A stretch of 64,000 bases of DNA. Origin: Natrialba asiatica DSM 12278. Lineage in GTDB: Archaea > Halobacteriota > Halobacteria > Halobacteriales > Natrialbaceae. The DNA is taken from positions 82,529 through 146,528 of the forward strand of contig NZ_AOIO01000017.1 in the NCBI RefSeq assembly GCF_000337555.1, written 5' to 3'. Below are positions 1 through 8,778 of this stretch, one piece after another (the first letter of the stretch is position 1; each line of letters starts with the position of its first letter). The notes beneath the pieces were generated by a model. The model saw only the letters and a list, made by a program, of their open reading frames with translations, had not been told where the DNA came from and made no database searches. The translations under genes and the position numbers were made by a program.

Positions 1-507
1 ATGGCCGACCAGACAGAGGGTCGGCGAGAGCGCCTCGATCAGGTCGGTCACGTGCTCACAGCCCGGATCGTAGCCGTAGTACAGCAGGCCGGTCGGGGCC
101 TCGTGAGCGAGCAGCACGTCGATATCCGACAGGTCGGCGGCCCGTTCGATATCTTCGTGGGTGAAGTGACGGCGGCGGTTTCCCTCGAGTTCAGCCCGTG
201 CACAGTCGTACCTCGTCGGCGCGTAGTTGCCCGAGAGGCCGGCGACGCGACGGCCCTCGAGCGCCGCGACTGAACTCGCAAGGAGGTGTGCGTTGGTCGT
301 TCCCGCCGGTCGGTTTCCGGTCCGGAGCGCCTCGATCACGTCGAGGTCCTCGTTGTTGCCGGCGATGAACCAGGTCGGTGCCGGGAGGTCGTAGTGTTCG
401 AGGTCGCCGGCCTGGAGGACGTGATCGGGGTCGACCGTCCGATAGCACTCGAGCAGGGCCTCGCGGCGGGCCGGATCGGCGGCGTGGGCGTCACCGAGGA
501 CGAGCAT
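1..507 (-). CDS. Calcineurin-like metallophosphoesterase (3' end cut off by window edge)
   Basis: The reading frame is open from an ATG at 507 to the window edge (169 codons), so the C-terminus is missing. The dinuclear-metal phosphoesterase motifs appear in order: GDAH (D6, H8), GDLEH (G34-D35), GNNED (50-54, the usual GNHE with Asn in place of His), LAHEAP (H135) and LVGH (168-169). The family hydrolyses phosphomono- or diesters in the cytoplasm; the substrate cannot be read from this sequence. The GNNE variant also occurs in small archaeal YfcE/MJ0936-like enzymes. It lies head to tail with the R2-like gene upstream (same strand, about 137 nt apart). Confidence 0.85.
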   Translation of the reverse strand, partial: MLVLGDAHAADPARREALLECYRTVDPDHVLQAGDLEHYDLPAPTWFIAGNNEDLDVIEALRTGNRPAGTTNAHLLASSVAALEGRRVAGLSGNYAPTRYDCARAELEGNRRRHFTHEDIERAADLSDIDVLLAHEAPTGLLYYGYDPGCEHVTDLIEALSPTLCLVGH

Positions 508-644
508 GGGGGAGCGACGACCGCTGGGACCATAGTGTCCGTGGCGGCAGTCGTCGGGGTTCTCGGGGTGCTGGTCGGTTCAAGCCACCGACGAGAGCGA
601 TCCGTCGCGGGCCGTCATCGGACGGCCTTGGCCGCGTCGAACCT

Positions 645-1574
645 CTAGTCGTCTTCTATCCGAACGAGTTCATCGACGTCCGGAATGTCGGCTGCGGCGT
701 CCGTGATCTGTTGCATTCGGTCCGTGTGCTTCTCGAGTGCGTAGGCGGCCAGCCTCCCGTTTTCGAGACCCACCTGCTCGCTCTCGTCGTCGGGCTGGAA
801 CCGCTCGTCCTCGGTGATCCCCTGGACGAGCGGCACGAGTTCGTCGACCGTCTCCTGGACGAGCGACGGGTCGACGCCGTCGGCGATGAGTTTCTTGAGC
901 TGGTTCATACCGAAGCCGACGTGTCTGCCCTCGTCGCTGCGGATCTTGCTGAACCCTTCGACCAGTCCCGGAAGATGCGGCAGCGCGTCGAACTCGCCGC
1001 CGTAGGACGTTTGCATCCCGTAGTAGCCCGTCTGGGCGAGGATCCCCTCGACGGTGAGGTGGTAGTGACAGTACGCCTTCGCGCGGTTTTCGGGCGTGTC
1101 GTCCTCGAGCAGCCGGTACTGGGCCGCCCGGTTGCGATCGAACAGTTCGACGTAGGGCTCGTTGAACCACTTGTCCGCGCGAGGATTCGACCGATCCCAG
1201 CCGCGTTCGTCCTCGACGGTCCAGATGACCTCGCGCCAGTAGCGGTCGAAGAAGTCGGCGTGTTTGGCCTCCTCGTACAACTGCGTCGTCAGAAACAGCT
1301 GTTCGTCGAGGTCGTCGAGTACCGTTGCAAGCGGCGCGAGATCCTCCGTGACGGCGTCCTCGCCCGCCCCGAACTTCGCGATGCCGTTCAGCGTTCGCTC
1401 CCAGTCCGTCCGAGTGAACTCGTTTGCAGCGTCGATGTATGCGAGGAGATTCTCAACGTCTTCCTCGAGTTCGATTTCGCCGGGGTCCCAGTGGCGCTCG
1501 ACCGCGTTACGATAGTAGCGGTTCGCTCGGGAATCCCGATCCATCAGCTCGGTGGGCGTGTACTCAGTTGCCAT
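645..1574 (-). CDS. R2-like (ribonucleotide reductase small-subunit-type) di-metal oxidase
   Basis: A 309-residue helical protein with the ferritin-like carboxylate pattern of R2 proteins: D90/E91 in LDEQLF, E102-x-x-H105 in EEAKH, E176 in VEGIL, and E215-x-x-H218 in DEGRH. The motif wording and length fit R2-like ligand-binding oxidases (R2lox, Mn/Fe cofactor) better than a true NrdB, and no nrdA lies nearby, so I infer an oxidase rather than a dNTP-making subunit. Start: the ATG at 1574 is preferred over an in-frame upstream codon at 1595, because a TATA-like TTTAATA on the minus strand lies about 26 nt upstream, the leaderless spacing common in haloarchaea. The C-terminus is acidic (VRIEDD). 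Confidence 0.8.
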   Translation of the reverse strand: MATEYTPTELMDRDSRANRYYRNAVERHWDPGEIELEEDVENLLAYIDAANEFTRTDWERTLNGIAKFGAGEDAVTEDLAPLATVLDDLDEQLFLTTQLYEEAKHADFFDRYWREVIWTVEDERGWDRSNPRADKWFNEPYVELFDRNRAAQYRLLEDDTPENRAKAYCHYHLTVEGILAQTGYYGMQTSYGGEFDALPHLPGLVEGFSKIRSDEGRHVGFGMNQLKKLIADGVDPSLVQETVDELVPLVQGITEDERFQPDDESEQVGLENGRLAAYALEKHTDRMQQITDAAADIPDVDELVRIEDD

Positions 1575-1701
1575 AGGCCACGGTATTCCGTACAACTATT
1601 AAAGACGAGTTCACGAGAAACTGATACCAACTGAACAGGTGTGGTTCGCGGTGTGTGGTTGGAGGAGCCGTCCGATGAGGCGAGAGCGGAGCAGGCGGCG
1701 G

Positions 1702-2199
1702 CTACGCGCGCTGGGATGGCGAGCCGATTTCGAAGATCTCCTCGTAGAGGGTGGCTGCGAGTTGGTCCATGTTCGCCGCCGCCTCGCTGGCGTCCATCGT
1801 ATCGCCGACGCCCTGCCATTCAATCGAGAGGCGAGAGAGCGGAACGAGTGCGATGCCGCCGATCGTGATGGTTCCGTCGGAAGTGCGAACGGTCCACTCG
1901 GTTCGCATGCCGGTAGCGGATTTCGTGACGGTTTCGATCTCGCCGCCGGCCTCGGCCCAGCGTTCGACGAGGCCGTCGGTGATCCGTCGCAGTTTTCGTT
2001 CGCCGAGGACGTGCACGACGACGCCGGTGCCCGCGAGAAGGACGAACGCGGCAGCCGCGAACGGGACGCCGCCGTAGGGGACGTTCACCGACGCTGCGAG
2101 CCCTGCCGTCACGACGACGAGGCCGAGTACGCGAGCGTCGAGTGCGCTGGGGACCGTTCCGCCCCATCCGGTCTCCCGCGTCGACTGATCGAGTTGCAT
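1702..2199 (-). CDS. Two-helix membrane protein of unknown function
   Basis: 165 residues. After a short hydrophilic N-terminus there are two adjacent hydrophobic helices (about residues 24-42 and 47-65), then about 100 residues that look soluble (a beta-rich stretch around EWTVRTSDGTITIGGIALVPLS, then a helical C-terminus). The layout resembles small haloarchaeal membrane proteins with a cytoplasmic C-terminal domain. I do not recognise the family. It is transcribed the same way as the R2-like gene (1574) but is separated from it by about 130 nt, so shared transcription is possible but not shown. Confidence 0.65.
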   Translation of the reverse strand: MQLDQSTRETGWGGTVPSALDARVLGLVVVTAGLAASVNVPYGGVPFAAAAFVLLAGTGVVVHVLGERKLRRITDGLVERWAEAGGEIETVTKSATGMRTEWTVRTSDGTITIGGIALVPLSRLSIEWQGVGDTMDASEAAANMDQLAATLYEEIFEIGSPSQRA

Positions 2200-2425
2200 C
2201 TATGGGGCGTGGGTCCGCCGAACGGGTAGCCGTTTGCCTGCTCCATTGGTTACTTTATACGCGAGCCGGGAACGACACTACCCTGTCGCCCCGCTGCTGG
2301 CGTCGTGAGTCGATTGTGCGGTCCCTCGAAACGTCCTCTTACCGCCGGAAGTAGACACGGATAAAGCCGAAACCAGTGCAGTCGAGTTCTTATCCGACCG
2401 GCGGCCCGTGTTCGCTATCGAGCGT

Positions 2426-2647
2426 ATGTCACGGTCACGAGAGTTCGCCGCCGATACGCGGTGGGGCTGGTGCTGTCCGCGCTGTGAGTCTGACGTGCCG
2501 GTGTGCGAGGATCCACAGTCGGAGACGTTCCGGTGGGAGTGTCCGGAGGAGTCGTGTCCGGCCGTCGGGTTCGGGTTCACGTCGCGACGGCGGGCGCGGA
2601 TCGCACTGCGGGAGTATCGGGAGCGATATCAGGAGATATATCGATAA
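2426..2647 (+). CDS. Small zinc-ribbon protein
   Basis: 73 residues with two cysteine knuckles, CPRC (C17, C20) and C39/C44 in CPEESC, then a basic, Arg-rich helical tail (RRRARIALREYRERYQ). This is the usual look of haloarchaeal CPxCG-type micro zinc fingers, which may bind nucleic acid or protein partners. The ATG at 2426 is chosen over a GTG at 2408 because the conserved-looking part begins there. Unusually, its last 71 nt overlap the 3' end of the convergent spermidine-synthase-like gene; both frames keep sensible codon use through the overlap. Confidence 0.75.
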   Translation: MSRSREFAADTRWGWCCPRCESDVPVCEDPQSETFRWECPEESCPAVGFGFTSRRRARIALREYRERYQEIYR

Positions 2648-4322
2648 TCGGGGCCCGATCTTGGCCGACGAGTGTCTCCTTCGCACCGGGGTCCGAACCG
2701 GCAGCGATCGCAGCCGCCGGTTCGGCGGGTTCAGTATCGGTCTCGGTCCCACCCCCGCCGTCCGCCGATTCCTCGATTACGTACCGCTGTCCCAGCATCG
2801 GGTCGAGGAGGCTATCGACCTCGCCGCGGTCGTCGCGGAGGACCGGCGCGTCGTCCGTATTCGGCTCGTCCAGTCTGTTATCGATTGCACCGCCGAGATC
2901 GACCCCCATCGTCTCGGCTCGCGCGTCGTTCCTGGCTTCGAGTTCGGACTCGTCGAACGCGGTGTCGTCGTTCGTCGCCACGATTTCGATGTTCTGGACG
3001 GCGTTCGAGTCCGACGTGCGGAAGCTGTAGGCGTCGGGGAAGGCTTCCTGTACCGTCCGGTACTGGGCGCGGTAGAACTCGGCGGCCGGTCCGTTCGGAG
3101 CCGAAATGACGTTCGCGTGGAAGCGGCCGTCGTCGGCCAGCCGATCCGAAACGAGTTCCATGAACTCGACGGTGGTCAGGTGGAAGGGGACCTGTTCTTT
3201 CTTGTAGGCGTCGAGGACGATCACGTCGTAGGTTTCGTCGGTTCGCTGGAGGAACTGTCTCCCGTCGGTCGCGTGGACGTTTATATCGTCGGACTGCTCG
3301 GGGTCTTCGAGGCCGAAGTACTCCTCCGCGGCATCGGTGACGGACGGATCGATTTCGACCACGTCGACCGTCGCGTTGTACCGGTCGGCGAAGTCCTGCG
3401 GCCCGGTGTAGCCGCCACCGCCGATGAACAGGACGCGGTCGACGTCCTCGACATCGTCGCTCATGAGCATCGGCAGGTGGAAGTACTTCGTGTAGGTGAA
3501 GACGTGTCGGTCAGGTTGGTCGAGGTCGAGCGCGCTGTGCTGTGCGCCGTCGAGGTACATCGTCCGCTCGCCGCCGTTATCGATGACCTCGAGTTGTTGG
3601 TACGGCGTCTGGGTCTCGTAGACGACCTCGCCCCGGTGGTCGATGTCGAAGAGGGCGGGACCGCCGGCGGCAGCGACGACGAGCACGAGCGCGACGAATA
3701 CGCTGGCAGCGGTCGGCCTGCGCGGCAGTTCCGGAGCGACGAGGACGAGTGCGGTGCCGACGAGCATCAGACCGAACAGGAGGCCGATCCCGTCGATGCT
3801 CAGCGCCGGAATGAAGACGAACGTCGTCGCGCCCGAGCCCACGATGCTGCCGATCGTGCCGAGGGCGTAGACGTGGCCGGAGGCTTCCCCGGTGCCCTCC
3901 TTCTTCGAGAGTTCAGCCGCGTAGGGGCTGATGAACCCGAGGAGATAGGTCGGGGGGCCAAAGAGGATGATGACGGCCGGCAGGGACGCGTATCGCGCCG
4001 GGAGCGCGAGCGTCGAGGTGTACATGAGCAGAATATCGCTCGCGAAGACGACGACGCCGACGTACGCCGCGGTCGCGAGCATGAGCCAACTCATCTGGCG
4101 GTTCGTCGCGACCGCCGCGCGCTTGCCGCCCTGCCAGTAGCCGAGGCTCAACGCGGCGAGCAAGACGGTCAGGATCCCCCCAACCGTGTAGATGTGATTT
4201 CCGAACTCGGGAGCGAGCGTCCGCATGGCGAGCATCTCGAGACCCATACTGGTGACACCCGAGATGAAGACGGCGAGGTCGGGTTTGCTCGGCCGAACCG
4301 AGGAGAACGCGGGGACAGCCAT
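2577..4322 (-). CDS. Membrane-anchored spermidine-synthase-like protein
   Basis: 581 residues in two parts. Residues about 15-225 form six or seven hydrophobic helices resembling the membrane half of bacterial spermidine-synthase-fused proteins. Residues about 235-480 are a class I methyltransferase-like spermidine synthase fold: glycine loop GGGG (301-304), acidic EIDP (323-326), DGRQF (353-357) and VLDAY (D371 region). About 90 acidic, Ala/Pro-rich residues follow and look disordered. The family should transfer an aminopropyl group from decarboxylated SAM to a polyamine, but fused versions are poorly characterised and the acceptor is unknown. It is divergent from the sulfatase gene across 290 nt. 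Confidence 0.85.
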   Translation of the reverse strand: MAVPAFSSVRPSKPDLAVFISGVTSMGLEMLAMRTLAPEFGNHIYTVGGILTVLLAALSLGYWQGGKRAAVATNRQMSWLMLATAAYVGVVVFASDILLMYTSTLALPARYASLPAVIILFGPPTYLLGFISPYAAELSKKEGTGEASGHVYALGTIGSIVGSGATTFVFIPALSIDGIGLLFGLMLVGTALVLVAPELPRRPTAASVFVALVLVVAAAGGPALFDIDHRGEVVYETQTPYQQLEVIDNGGERTMYLDGAQHSALDLDQPDRHVFTYTKYFHLPMLMSDDVEDVDRVLFIGGGGYTGPQDFADRYNATVDVVEIDPSVTDAAEEYFGLEDPEQSDDINVHATDGRQFLQRTDETYDVIVLDAYKKEQVPFHLTTVEFMELVSDRLADDGRFHANVISAPNGPAAEFYRAQYRTVQEAFPDAYSFRTSDSNAVQNIEIVATNDDTAFDESELEARNDARAETMGVDLGGAIDNRLDEPNTDDAPVLRDDRGEVDSLLDPMLGQRYVIEESADGGGGTETDTEPAEPAAAIAAGSDPGAKETLVGQDRAPIIDISPDIAPDTPAVRSAPAVAT

Positions 4323-4612
4323 TGCCGGGATTGTCGCGGTCGACCCGTGAGTACCTGTTGGCTTCGGCAGATCGATACCGGCGGTCTAGTCGCTCGGTTT
4401 CAGCGCCGATCGGCCGTCCCGATTCGATCTCTTCCCGTCCGTTCGTTTCGCCGAGAACCGTCACCGGCGAGTTCAGCCGCCCCACGAGTGCAACGGAGGA
4501 GACGTGTGAGTGCGCCCCTTTGTTGGTTCGGGTATCTGCCTCCGTCCACACATATTGAATTTCAGCAATCCATACCAAAAAGGACTAACTAGTTTAGCCG
4601 TGTTGCATCGGT

Positions 4613-5965
4613 ATGACCAATTCGGGCGAACTGCCGCCGGTTGACGATCTCGATACCGTAATCCTTCTTTCGGCGGACTCGTTGCGTGCCGACCGCGTTC
4701 ATGCGACCCGCAACGGCGAGCCGCTTACACCGACGCTGGACGAACTCGCGGCGGAAGCGCTCGAGTTCGAACCCGGCATCGCGCCCGGTCCGTCGACGCG
4801 CGACACGATTCCGTCGATGCTCACCGGAAAGTATCCATCCCAGTTCGACGAATACGGGTTGCCAGCGGGCGGTTCGCCGACGACGATCGCGGAGGAACTG
4901 TCGGACCGCGGCTTTGCCACCGCCGGACTCAGCCAGAACAACTTCACGGGGCGACGGTACAATATCGACCGCGGGTTCGACTACTTCGACGACGTGAGTG
5001 CGGAAGCGCGAAAGGAAAACGACGGCGGTGCGTGGCGGCTATACGTCCGTAATCTGATCGAGGACACGCCGCTCATGGATGCCGCTTCGCACGCGAACAA
5101 TCTCGCGATGGAGCACCTCGGAAAAAGCCTCTTTCACAGGGACGACGGCGCTGACGTCATCACCGATAGAGCGCTCGATTGGATGGCGGAAACGGACGGT
5201 AAACGGTTCCTGTGGGTCCATTACATGGATACCCATCATCCGTACCTCTCGCCGAAACGGATCCAGAAACAGTACGGGCGCGTCTTTTCGCCGAAGAAGA
5301 TCAAACAACTCTCGCAGAAAACACGGAGTGCGCAGGACGAAATCACCGACGCGGACGTACCCGATATGGAGTACGTCTACGACTGCTCCGTCCGCTACGT
5401 CGACGAGCAAATCGGCCGTCTTTTCGACCACCTTCGTTCGGAAGGCGAGTTCGAGAACTCGCTTATTATCGTAACCGGGGATCACGGCGAAGGGTTCGGC
5501 GAGTTCGGAAAATTCGGCCACGCACACGAACTGTGGGATACGCTCGTTGCTGTCCCGCTCATCGTCCGTCACCCCCACGGGCCGACCCGAACCGTCGATG
5601 GCCAAGCGCCGCTTCGGCTACTGAAAGAATCTATCGTGGACGGAAGCGGACTGTTCGAGCTTTCGGACGGGGGTGCCGACTCTGTTTACACGGAAGTCCC
5701 GGACTACCGGGAAGACATCAAGGGCGTCCGCGGAACGGAGTACAAACTGATCGATACCGGAGACGAGCGGATCGCGACTCGGATCGACGACGGCGACGGC
5801 GACGGCGACGAAGAGGTGATTCCCGTCTCGGAGATACCGGAGTCGAAACGCGAGCGGTTAGCCGCGGAATTGGATCGCGAGTTCGAACCCGTGCAGGTCG
5901 CGTCGGACGTCGAACGGCGCGAGTTCAAGAAGGACCTGGCCGCGTTAGGCTATCTCGACGAGTGA
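4613..5965 (+). CDS. Sulfatase / alkaline-phosphatase superfamily hydrolase
   Basis: 450 residues with the sulfatase metal site: LLSADSLRADR (D22), HYMDTHHP (H203, H208), TGDHGEGFGE (D290-H291) and GHAHELWD (H303). At the nucleophile position (S61-T62-R63, in PGPSTRDTIPSMLTG) there is no Cys-x-Pro-x-Arg formylglycine signature; Ser61 or Thr62 would have to serve. It may therefore act as a phosphodiesterase or phosphotransferase-like member rather than a classical sulfatase. There is no signal peptide, so it is probably cytoplasmic. Repeat copy 1 of the post-stop element begins directly after the TGA. The C-terminus has a (GD)n run at about residues 392-397. Confidence 0.85.
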   Translation: MTNSGELPPVDDLDTVILLSADSLRADRVHATRNGEPLTPTLDELAAEALEFEPGIAPGPSTRDTIPSMLTGKYPSQFDEYGLPAGGSPTTIAEELSDRGFATAGLSQNNFTGRRYNIDRGFDYFDDVSAEARKENDGGAWRLYVRNLIEDTPLMDAASHANNLAMEHLGKSLFHRDDGADVITDRALDWMAETDGKRFLWVHYMDTHHPYLSPKRIQKQYGRVFSPKKIKQLSQKTRSAQDEITDADVPDMEYVYDCSVRYVDEQIGRLFDHLRSEGEFENSLIIVTGDHGEGFGEFGKFGHAHELWDTLVAVPLIVRHPHGPTRTVDGQAPLRLLKESIVDGSGLFELSDGGADSVYTEVPDYREDIKGVRGTEYKLIDTGDERIATRIDDGDGDGDEEVIPVSEIPESKRERLAAELDREFEPVQVASDVERREFKKDLAALGYLDE

Positions 5966-6163
5966 GGCGATCTGCGGTACCGATTTCCCGGCGCACTCGC
6001 AGGCGGGTTGCGGTCTCCAGAACCGGTTTCCAGCGGTCCGGATGGGACGGCGCTCGTCGCTGCACCAGGTGCCCTCGTCGCACTCGTACCGCGTTCTCTC
6101 GATGAACCGATCTCGGACCTCGGGCGTCGCTTCGACTGTCGGCAGCAGACGGACGCGTTCAGT
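5945..6163 (-). pseudogene. Coding-like segment with no start codon, in frame behind a UAG
   Basis: Reading on the minus strand from the TAG that ends the small membrane gene (6164-6166), the same frame stays open for another 72 codons to a TAA at 5945-5947. The translation looks like real haloarchaeal protein: acidic, high GC at third positions, with Cys residues in an ECDEGTWCSDE stretch and a CECAGKS motif. It contains no ATG, GTG or TTG. It overlaps the last 21 nt of the sulfatase gene and includes the complement of repeat copy 1. It could be a nonsense-split C-terminal domain of the upstream gene, a decayed gene, or chance. Confidence 0.4.
5966..6026 (+). repeat. Post-stop repeat, copy 1 (after the sulfatase)
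   Basis: Begins at the base after the sulfatase TGA. Thirteen nt later comes the exact core ACCGATTTCCCGG, followed by GCGCACTCGCAG. The same core at the same distance follows two other stop codons on the minus strand (copies at 25246-25311 and 55624-55691). The distal half of this copy is the most diverged of the three and forms a weaker hairpin. Confidence 0.6.
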
Positions 6164-6397
6164 CTACGGGCGCGTCATCACGTGCGTGAGAACGAACAGT
6201 CCGACCGCGACGACGGCAACGGTAGCGAGGCTGAACTCGATCATCCCGATCGCGTCTGCACCCCAGACGAGCCACCAGGCGAACAGACCCGAGAGGACGG
6301 CGTTCAACACAACGAGCAGGCGCGGATCGCCGCTCGAGGATTCGAGTCCGTCGCGAAATCCGTCACGGCTACTCTCCGAGTCGGGATCGCTACCCAT
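6164..6397 (-). CDS. Small two-helix membrane protein
   Basis: 77 residues from the ATG at 6397 (an in-frame ATG at 6418 would add seven residues of poor quality). The hydrophilic, acidic N-terminus (about 30 residues) is followed by two hydrophobic helices, roughly 32-50 and 56-73, ending in THVMTRP. No family is recognised. The frame does not lose coding character at the TAG stop: a 72-codon open segment continues directly behind it, which raises the possibility of a longer ancestral protein of about 150 residues. Confidence 0.6.
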   Translation of the reverse strand: MGSDPDSESSRDGFRDGLESSSGDPRLLVVLNAVLSGLFAWWLVWGADAIGMIEFSLATVAVVAVGLFVLTHVMTRP

Positions 6398-6480
6398 AGC
6401 GCGATAGGGGCACGTCACTCACTTAGCCGTTTCCGTGCTGGCGGTTCGGATCCGCCGCCGCGGTCGGACGGAGTGTCCGA

Positions 6481-7134
6481 TCACTGACTTCGGCGACGGT
6501 CGGTGGCCTGTTGAATCGCAAGCGGGCGGTCGGCACATGCGACGGTGGTCAGGACGAACAGGGCTGTGACGATGGTGCCGAGAGCGAGCCCGGAGATCGG
6601 GAGGAAACCGAACGCGGCCGCAAGTAACAGGCCGACGCTCGCTGTCGCGGTGGCGACGTAGTACGTTTCGTCAGTCATAACCGGACCGCCGAAACGACCG
6701 AGCAGCGATTGGTCGGTTTCGTCGTCGCCAGTCATCGAATTGGGCGTCGTGACTTCGAGATACGGTCTGAAGATCTCGAGGTGATCCCCGGGATTGACGA
6801 TGCCGCGTGACTTGTTGTAGTCGATAACGCCGGCCTTATCGAGTTTCGGCAAATGCGACTGGTAAAGCGGGATGTAGACCCGTTGGCGCTGTGTCGAGGA
6901 CAGTTTGGCGACCGTCGTCTCGTGCTCGCGAGCGGCGACGTGCTCCGCAAGATTTCCCATCTTGACGGACCCGTCCGCCGTGAGCATATACCGAATCGCC
7001 TCGCGTCTCCGCGAGGTCTGAAGGATATGAAAGACATCGTCATCGGAGAGTGTCGTCGATTCGTCGCGCGAGCGGTCGCTCGCCGATGCATTCGCTGCGG
7101 CCGCGGAGGGGGTCGGGCGGTCGGTGGTGCTCAT
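6481..7134 (-). CDS. Winged-helix membrane-anchored regulator (DUF7344-like)
   Basis: 217 residues from the ATG at 7134 (a GTG at 7143 is also in frame). Residues about 30-125 form a winged-helix domain (DDVFHILQTSRRREAIRY, then HLPKLDKAGVIDYNKSRGIV) of the haloarchaeal DUF7344 type. Two transmembrane helices follow at about 160-205. Such proteins are thought to be DNA-binding regulators tethered to the membrane; the target is unknown. The upstream 260 nt (7144-7404) are AT-rich and hold no gene. Confidence 0.75.
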   Translation of the reverse strand: MSTTDRPTPSAAAANASASDRSRDESTTLSDDDVFHILQTSRRREAIRYMLTADGSVKMGNLAEHVAAREHETTVAKLSSTQRQRVYIPLYQSHLPKLDKAGVIDYNKSRGIVNPGDHLEIFRPYLEVTTPNSMTGDDETDQSLLGRFGGPVMTDETYYVATATASVGLLLAAAFGFLPISGLALGTIVTALFVLTTVACADRPLAIQQATDRRRSQ

Positions 7135-7388
7135 ACTACTCACTCAGGTGAGTGAACTACGCCCTCCTAAACGTTATTGTATATCGTGTCGGCACAAACA
7201 GTAAAATAGCTATTACGTTTCAATTCAGGGACGGTCTCCATTAAGCACTCATTAGGCAGTTAGTAGTCGTTTACCGGACAATCTCGGCATCTAATAACCA
7301 CCTAATAGAGTTCTAATACGCCGCTATATATCGAGCAAAATACGACATTCGTCATAAAATGAAAGTACAGTATTGGAGTCTTTCTGCT

Positions 7389-7403
7389 CGCTCTAAAAGA
7401 GCG
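7389..7403 (-). terminator. Short hairpin directly behind the cobW stop
   Basis: CGCTCT-AAA-AGAGCG, a 6-bp stem with a 3-nt loop, ends one base before the cobW stop codon. It could be a 3'-end stabiliser or terminator. No T-tract follows on the minus strand, so termination is only a suggestion. Confidence 0.3.
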
Positions 7404-7404
7404 G

Positions 7405-8670
7405 CTATTCCCGCCGTAAAACGGTTTCTTCCCCGGGTTCTACCGGAAACGAGTTCTCGGGAGCGAACTCGTCACGGTCCCGCTCGATCTCGGTGACGAG
7501 ACTGTCCGTTAGCCGCGCGCGCAGTCGCGATTCAACGCCGTCGATTTCAGCGTCGAAATCGTTGTGCTCGCCGGTATCGTCGTGCGCCGTCGCGATAACC
7601 ACGAGTTCGGTCTGCCGGTCGCCGAACTCGTCGTGCCACTCGAGGTCGGGACGGTTCGAACGGTAGAGGTCGCGTTCGAGCGCCGGAAGGGTGGCGATCC
7701 AGGGGCCGGTTGCAGTCAGCCGAACGGACGGGCCGGCCTGGGAGAGGGAGAGTTGCATGTCGGTGCCGGCGACCCAGACGGTGCCTTTGGAGCGAACGAC
7801 GGCAGCGGGCAGCTCACGGAGAAGGGCGGCGAATCGGTCCGGGTGGAAGGGCCGGCGTGCGCGGAAGACGAACGAGTCGACGCCGTAGGCTTCGGATGGG
7901 TGGCGATGGGTGTGGTCGACATCGCGGTCGTGATCGGAATCCTGGCCCCGTCCCCGACCGTGGTCCTGCCGGTCCCGACCCCGCTGCGCATCGGCTCTCG
8001 GATCGAATCGGTCCACGCCGAGCACTCGATCGGGATCGACCGCGCTGAACTCGGTGTGGATCGTCTCGGCGGTCGGCCGAAGTGCGTCGAGAAGCGCGCC
8101 CGTTTCGGCGAGTTCGGCCGGCTCACAGCGGTCGGTCTTGTTGCAAAGAATCAGGTTGGCGGCCTCGAGTTGTTCGATCAGGAGGTCCGAGAGCGGGCGG
8201 TCGGATTCCGCGGCCGGGTCGGTCCGTCGTTCCGGTACCGCTTCCCCCGCGAAGGTGTCGATGAACAGCGGCGTGTCGAGGACGGTAACGATCGCATCGA
8301 CGTCGTAGCGAGCGGCGACGCGCGAGGTCGTGGTAAAGAGGCGAGCAACGGGTTCCGGCTCGGAGATGCCGGAGGACTCGACGACGAGGTGATCGAACTC
8401 GTAGGAGCGAGCCAGTCGGACGACGGCGGTTTCGAGGTCGTCTTGCAGTTCACAGCAGAGACAGCCGTTCGAGAGTTCGGCGATGCCGTCGTCGACATCG
8501 AGTTCCGACCCGTCGGCGACGAGTTCGGCGTCGACGTTTACCTCGCCCATATCGTTGATCAGAACGGCGAGATCGCGGCCGTCGGCGTGTTGGAGCAGGT
8601 GATTGAGCAGCGTCGTCTTACCGGCTCCGAGGCTGCCGGCGAGAATCGTGACGGGAGTCGTCGAAGCCAT
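7405..8670 (-). CDS. CobW/COG0523 metal-chaperone GTPase
   Basis: 421 residues. The Walker A loop is GSLGAGKTT (12-20); the diagnostic COG0523 metal site GCLCC is at 69-73; the CobW C-terminal domain covers about 265-370. Between the domains lies a His/Asp/Arg-rich stretch (about 232-260, with DHDRDVDHTHRH) typical of members handling zinc, cobalt or nickel. GTP hydrolysis drives delivery of metal to a target protein. The ATG at 8670 is chosen because it opens the conserved ASTTPVTILAGSLG; eleven upstream codons (to 8703) look non-coding. No client gene is adjacent; the neighbour is divergent. Confidence 0.9.
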   Translation of the reverse strand: MASTTPVTILAGSLGAGKTTLLNHLLQHADGRDLAVLINDMGEVNVDAELVADGSELDVDDGIAELSNGCLCCELQDDLETAVVRLARSYEFDHLVVESSGISEPEPVARLFTTTSRVAARYDVDAIVTVLDTPLFIDTFAGEAVPERRTDPAAESDRPLSDLLIEQLEAANLILCNKTDRCEPAELAETGALLDALRPTAETIHTEFSAVDPDRVLGVDRFDPRADAQRGRDRQDHGRGRGQDSDHDRDVDHTHRHPSEAYGVDSFVFRARRPFHPDRFAALLRELPAAVVRSKGTVWVAGTDMQLSLSQAGPSVRLTATGPWIATLPALERDLYRSNRPDLEWHDEFGDRQTELVVIATAHDDTGEHNDFDAEIDGVESRLRARLTDSLVTEIERDRDEFAPENSFPVEPGEETVLRRE

Positions 8671-8778
8671 GGGAAGCAATTGTAGCGAAGGAATAAGAAC
8701 CATCGTTTATCACGGACGTATCCATGGAGACGAAAGTAATGAAAACCTATATTTGAAAGCGAAAATAATGGGTGCCTG

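Noticed and set aside
2376..4592. 738-codon plus-strand open frame across the spermidine-synthase-like gene
   Set aside because: It is the antisense of a well-conserved gene; the translation is Arg/Asp/Val-rich in the way GC-rich antisense always is and shows no domain.
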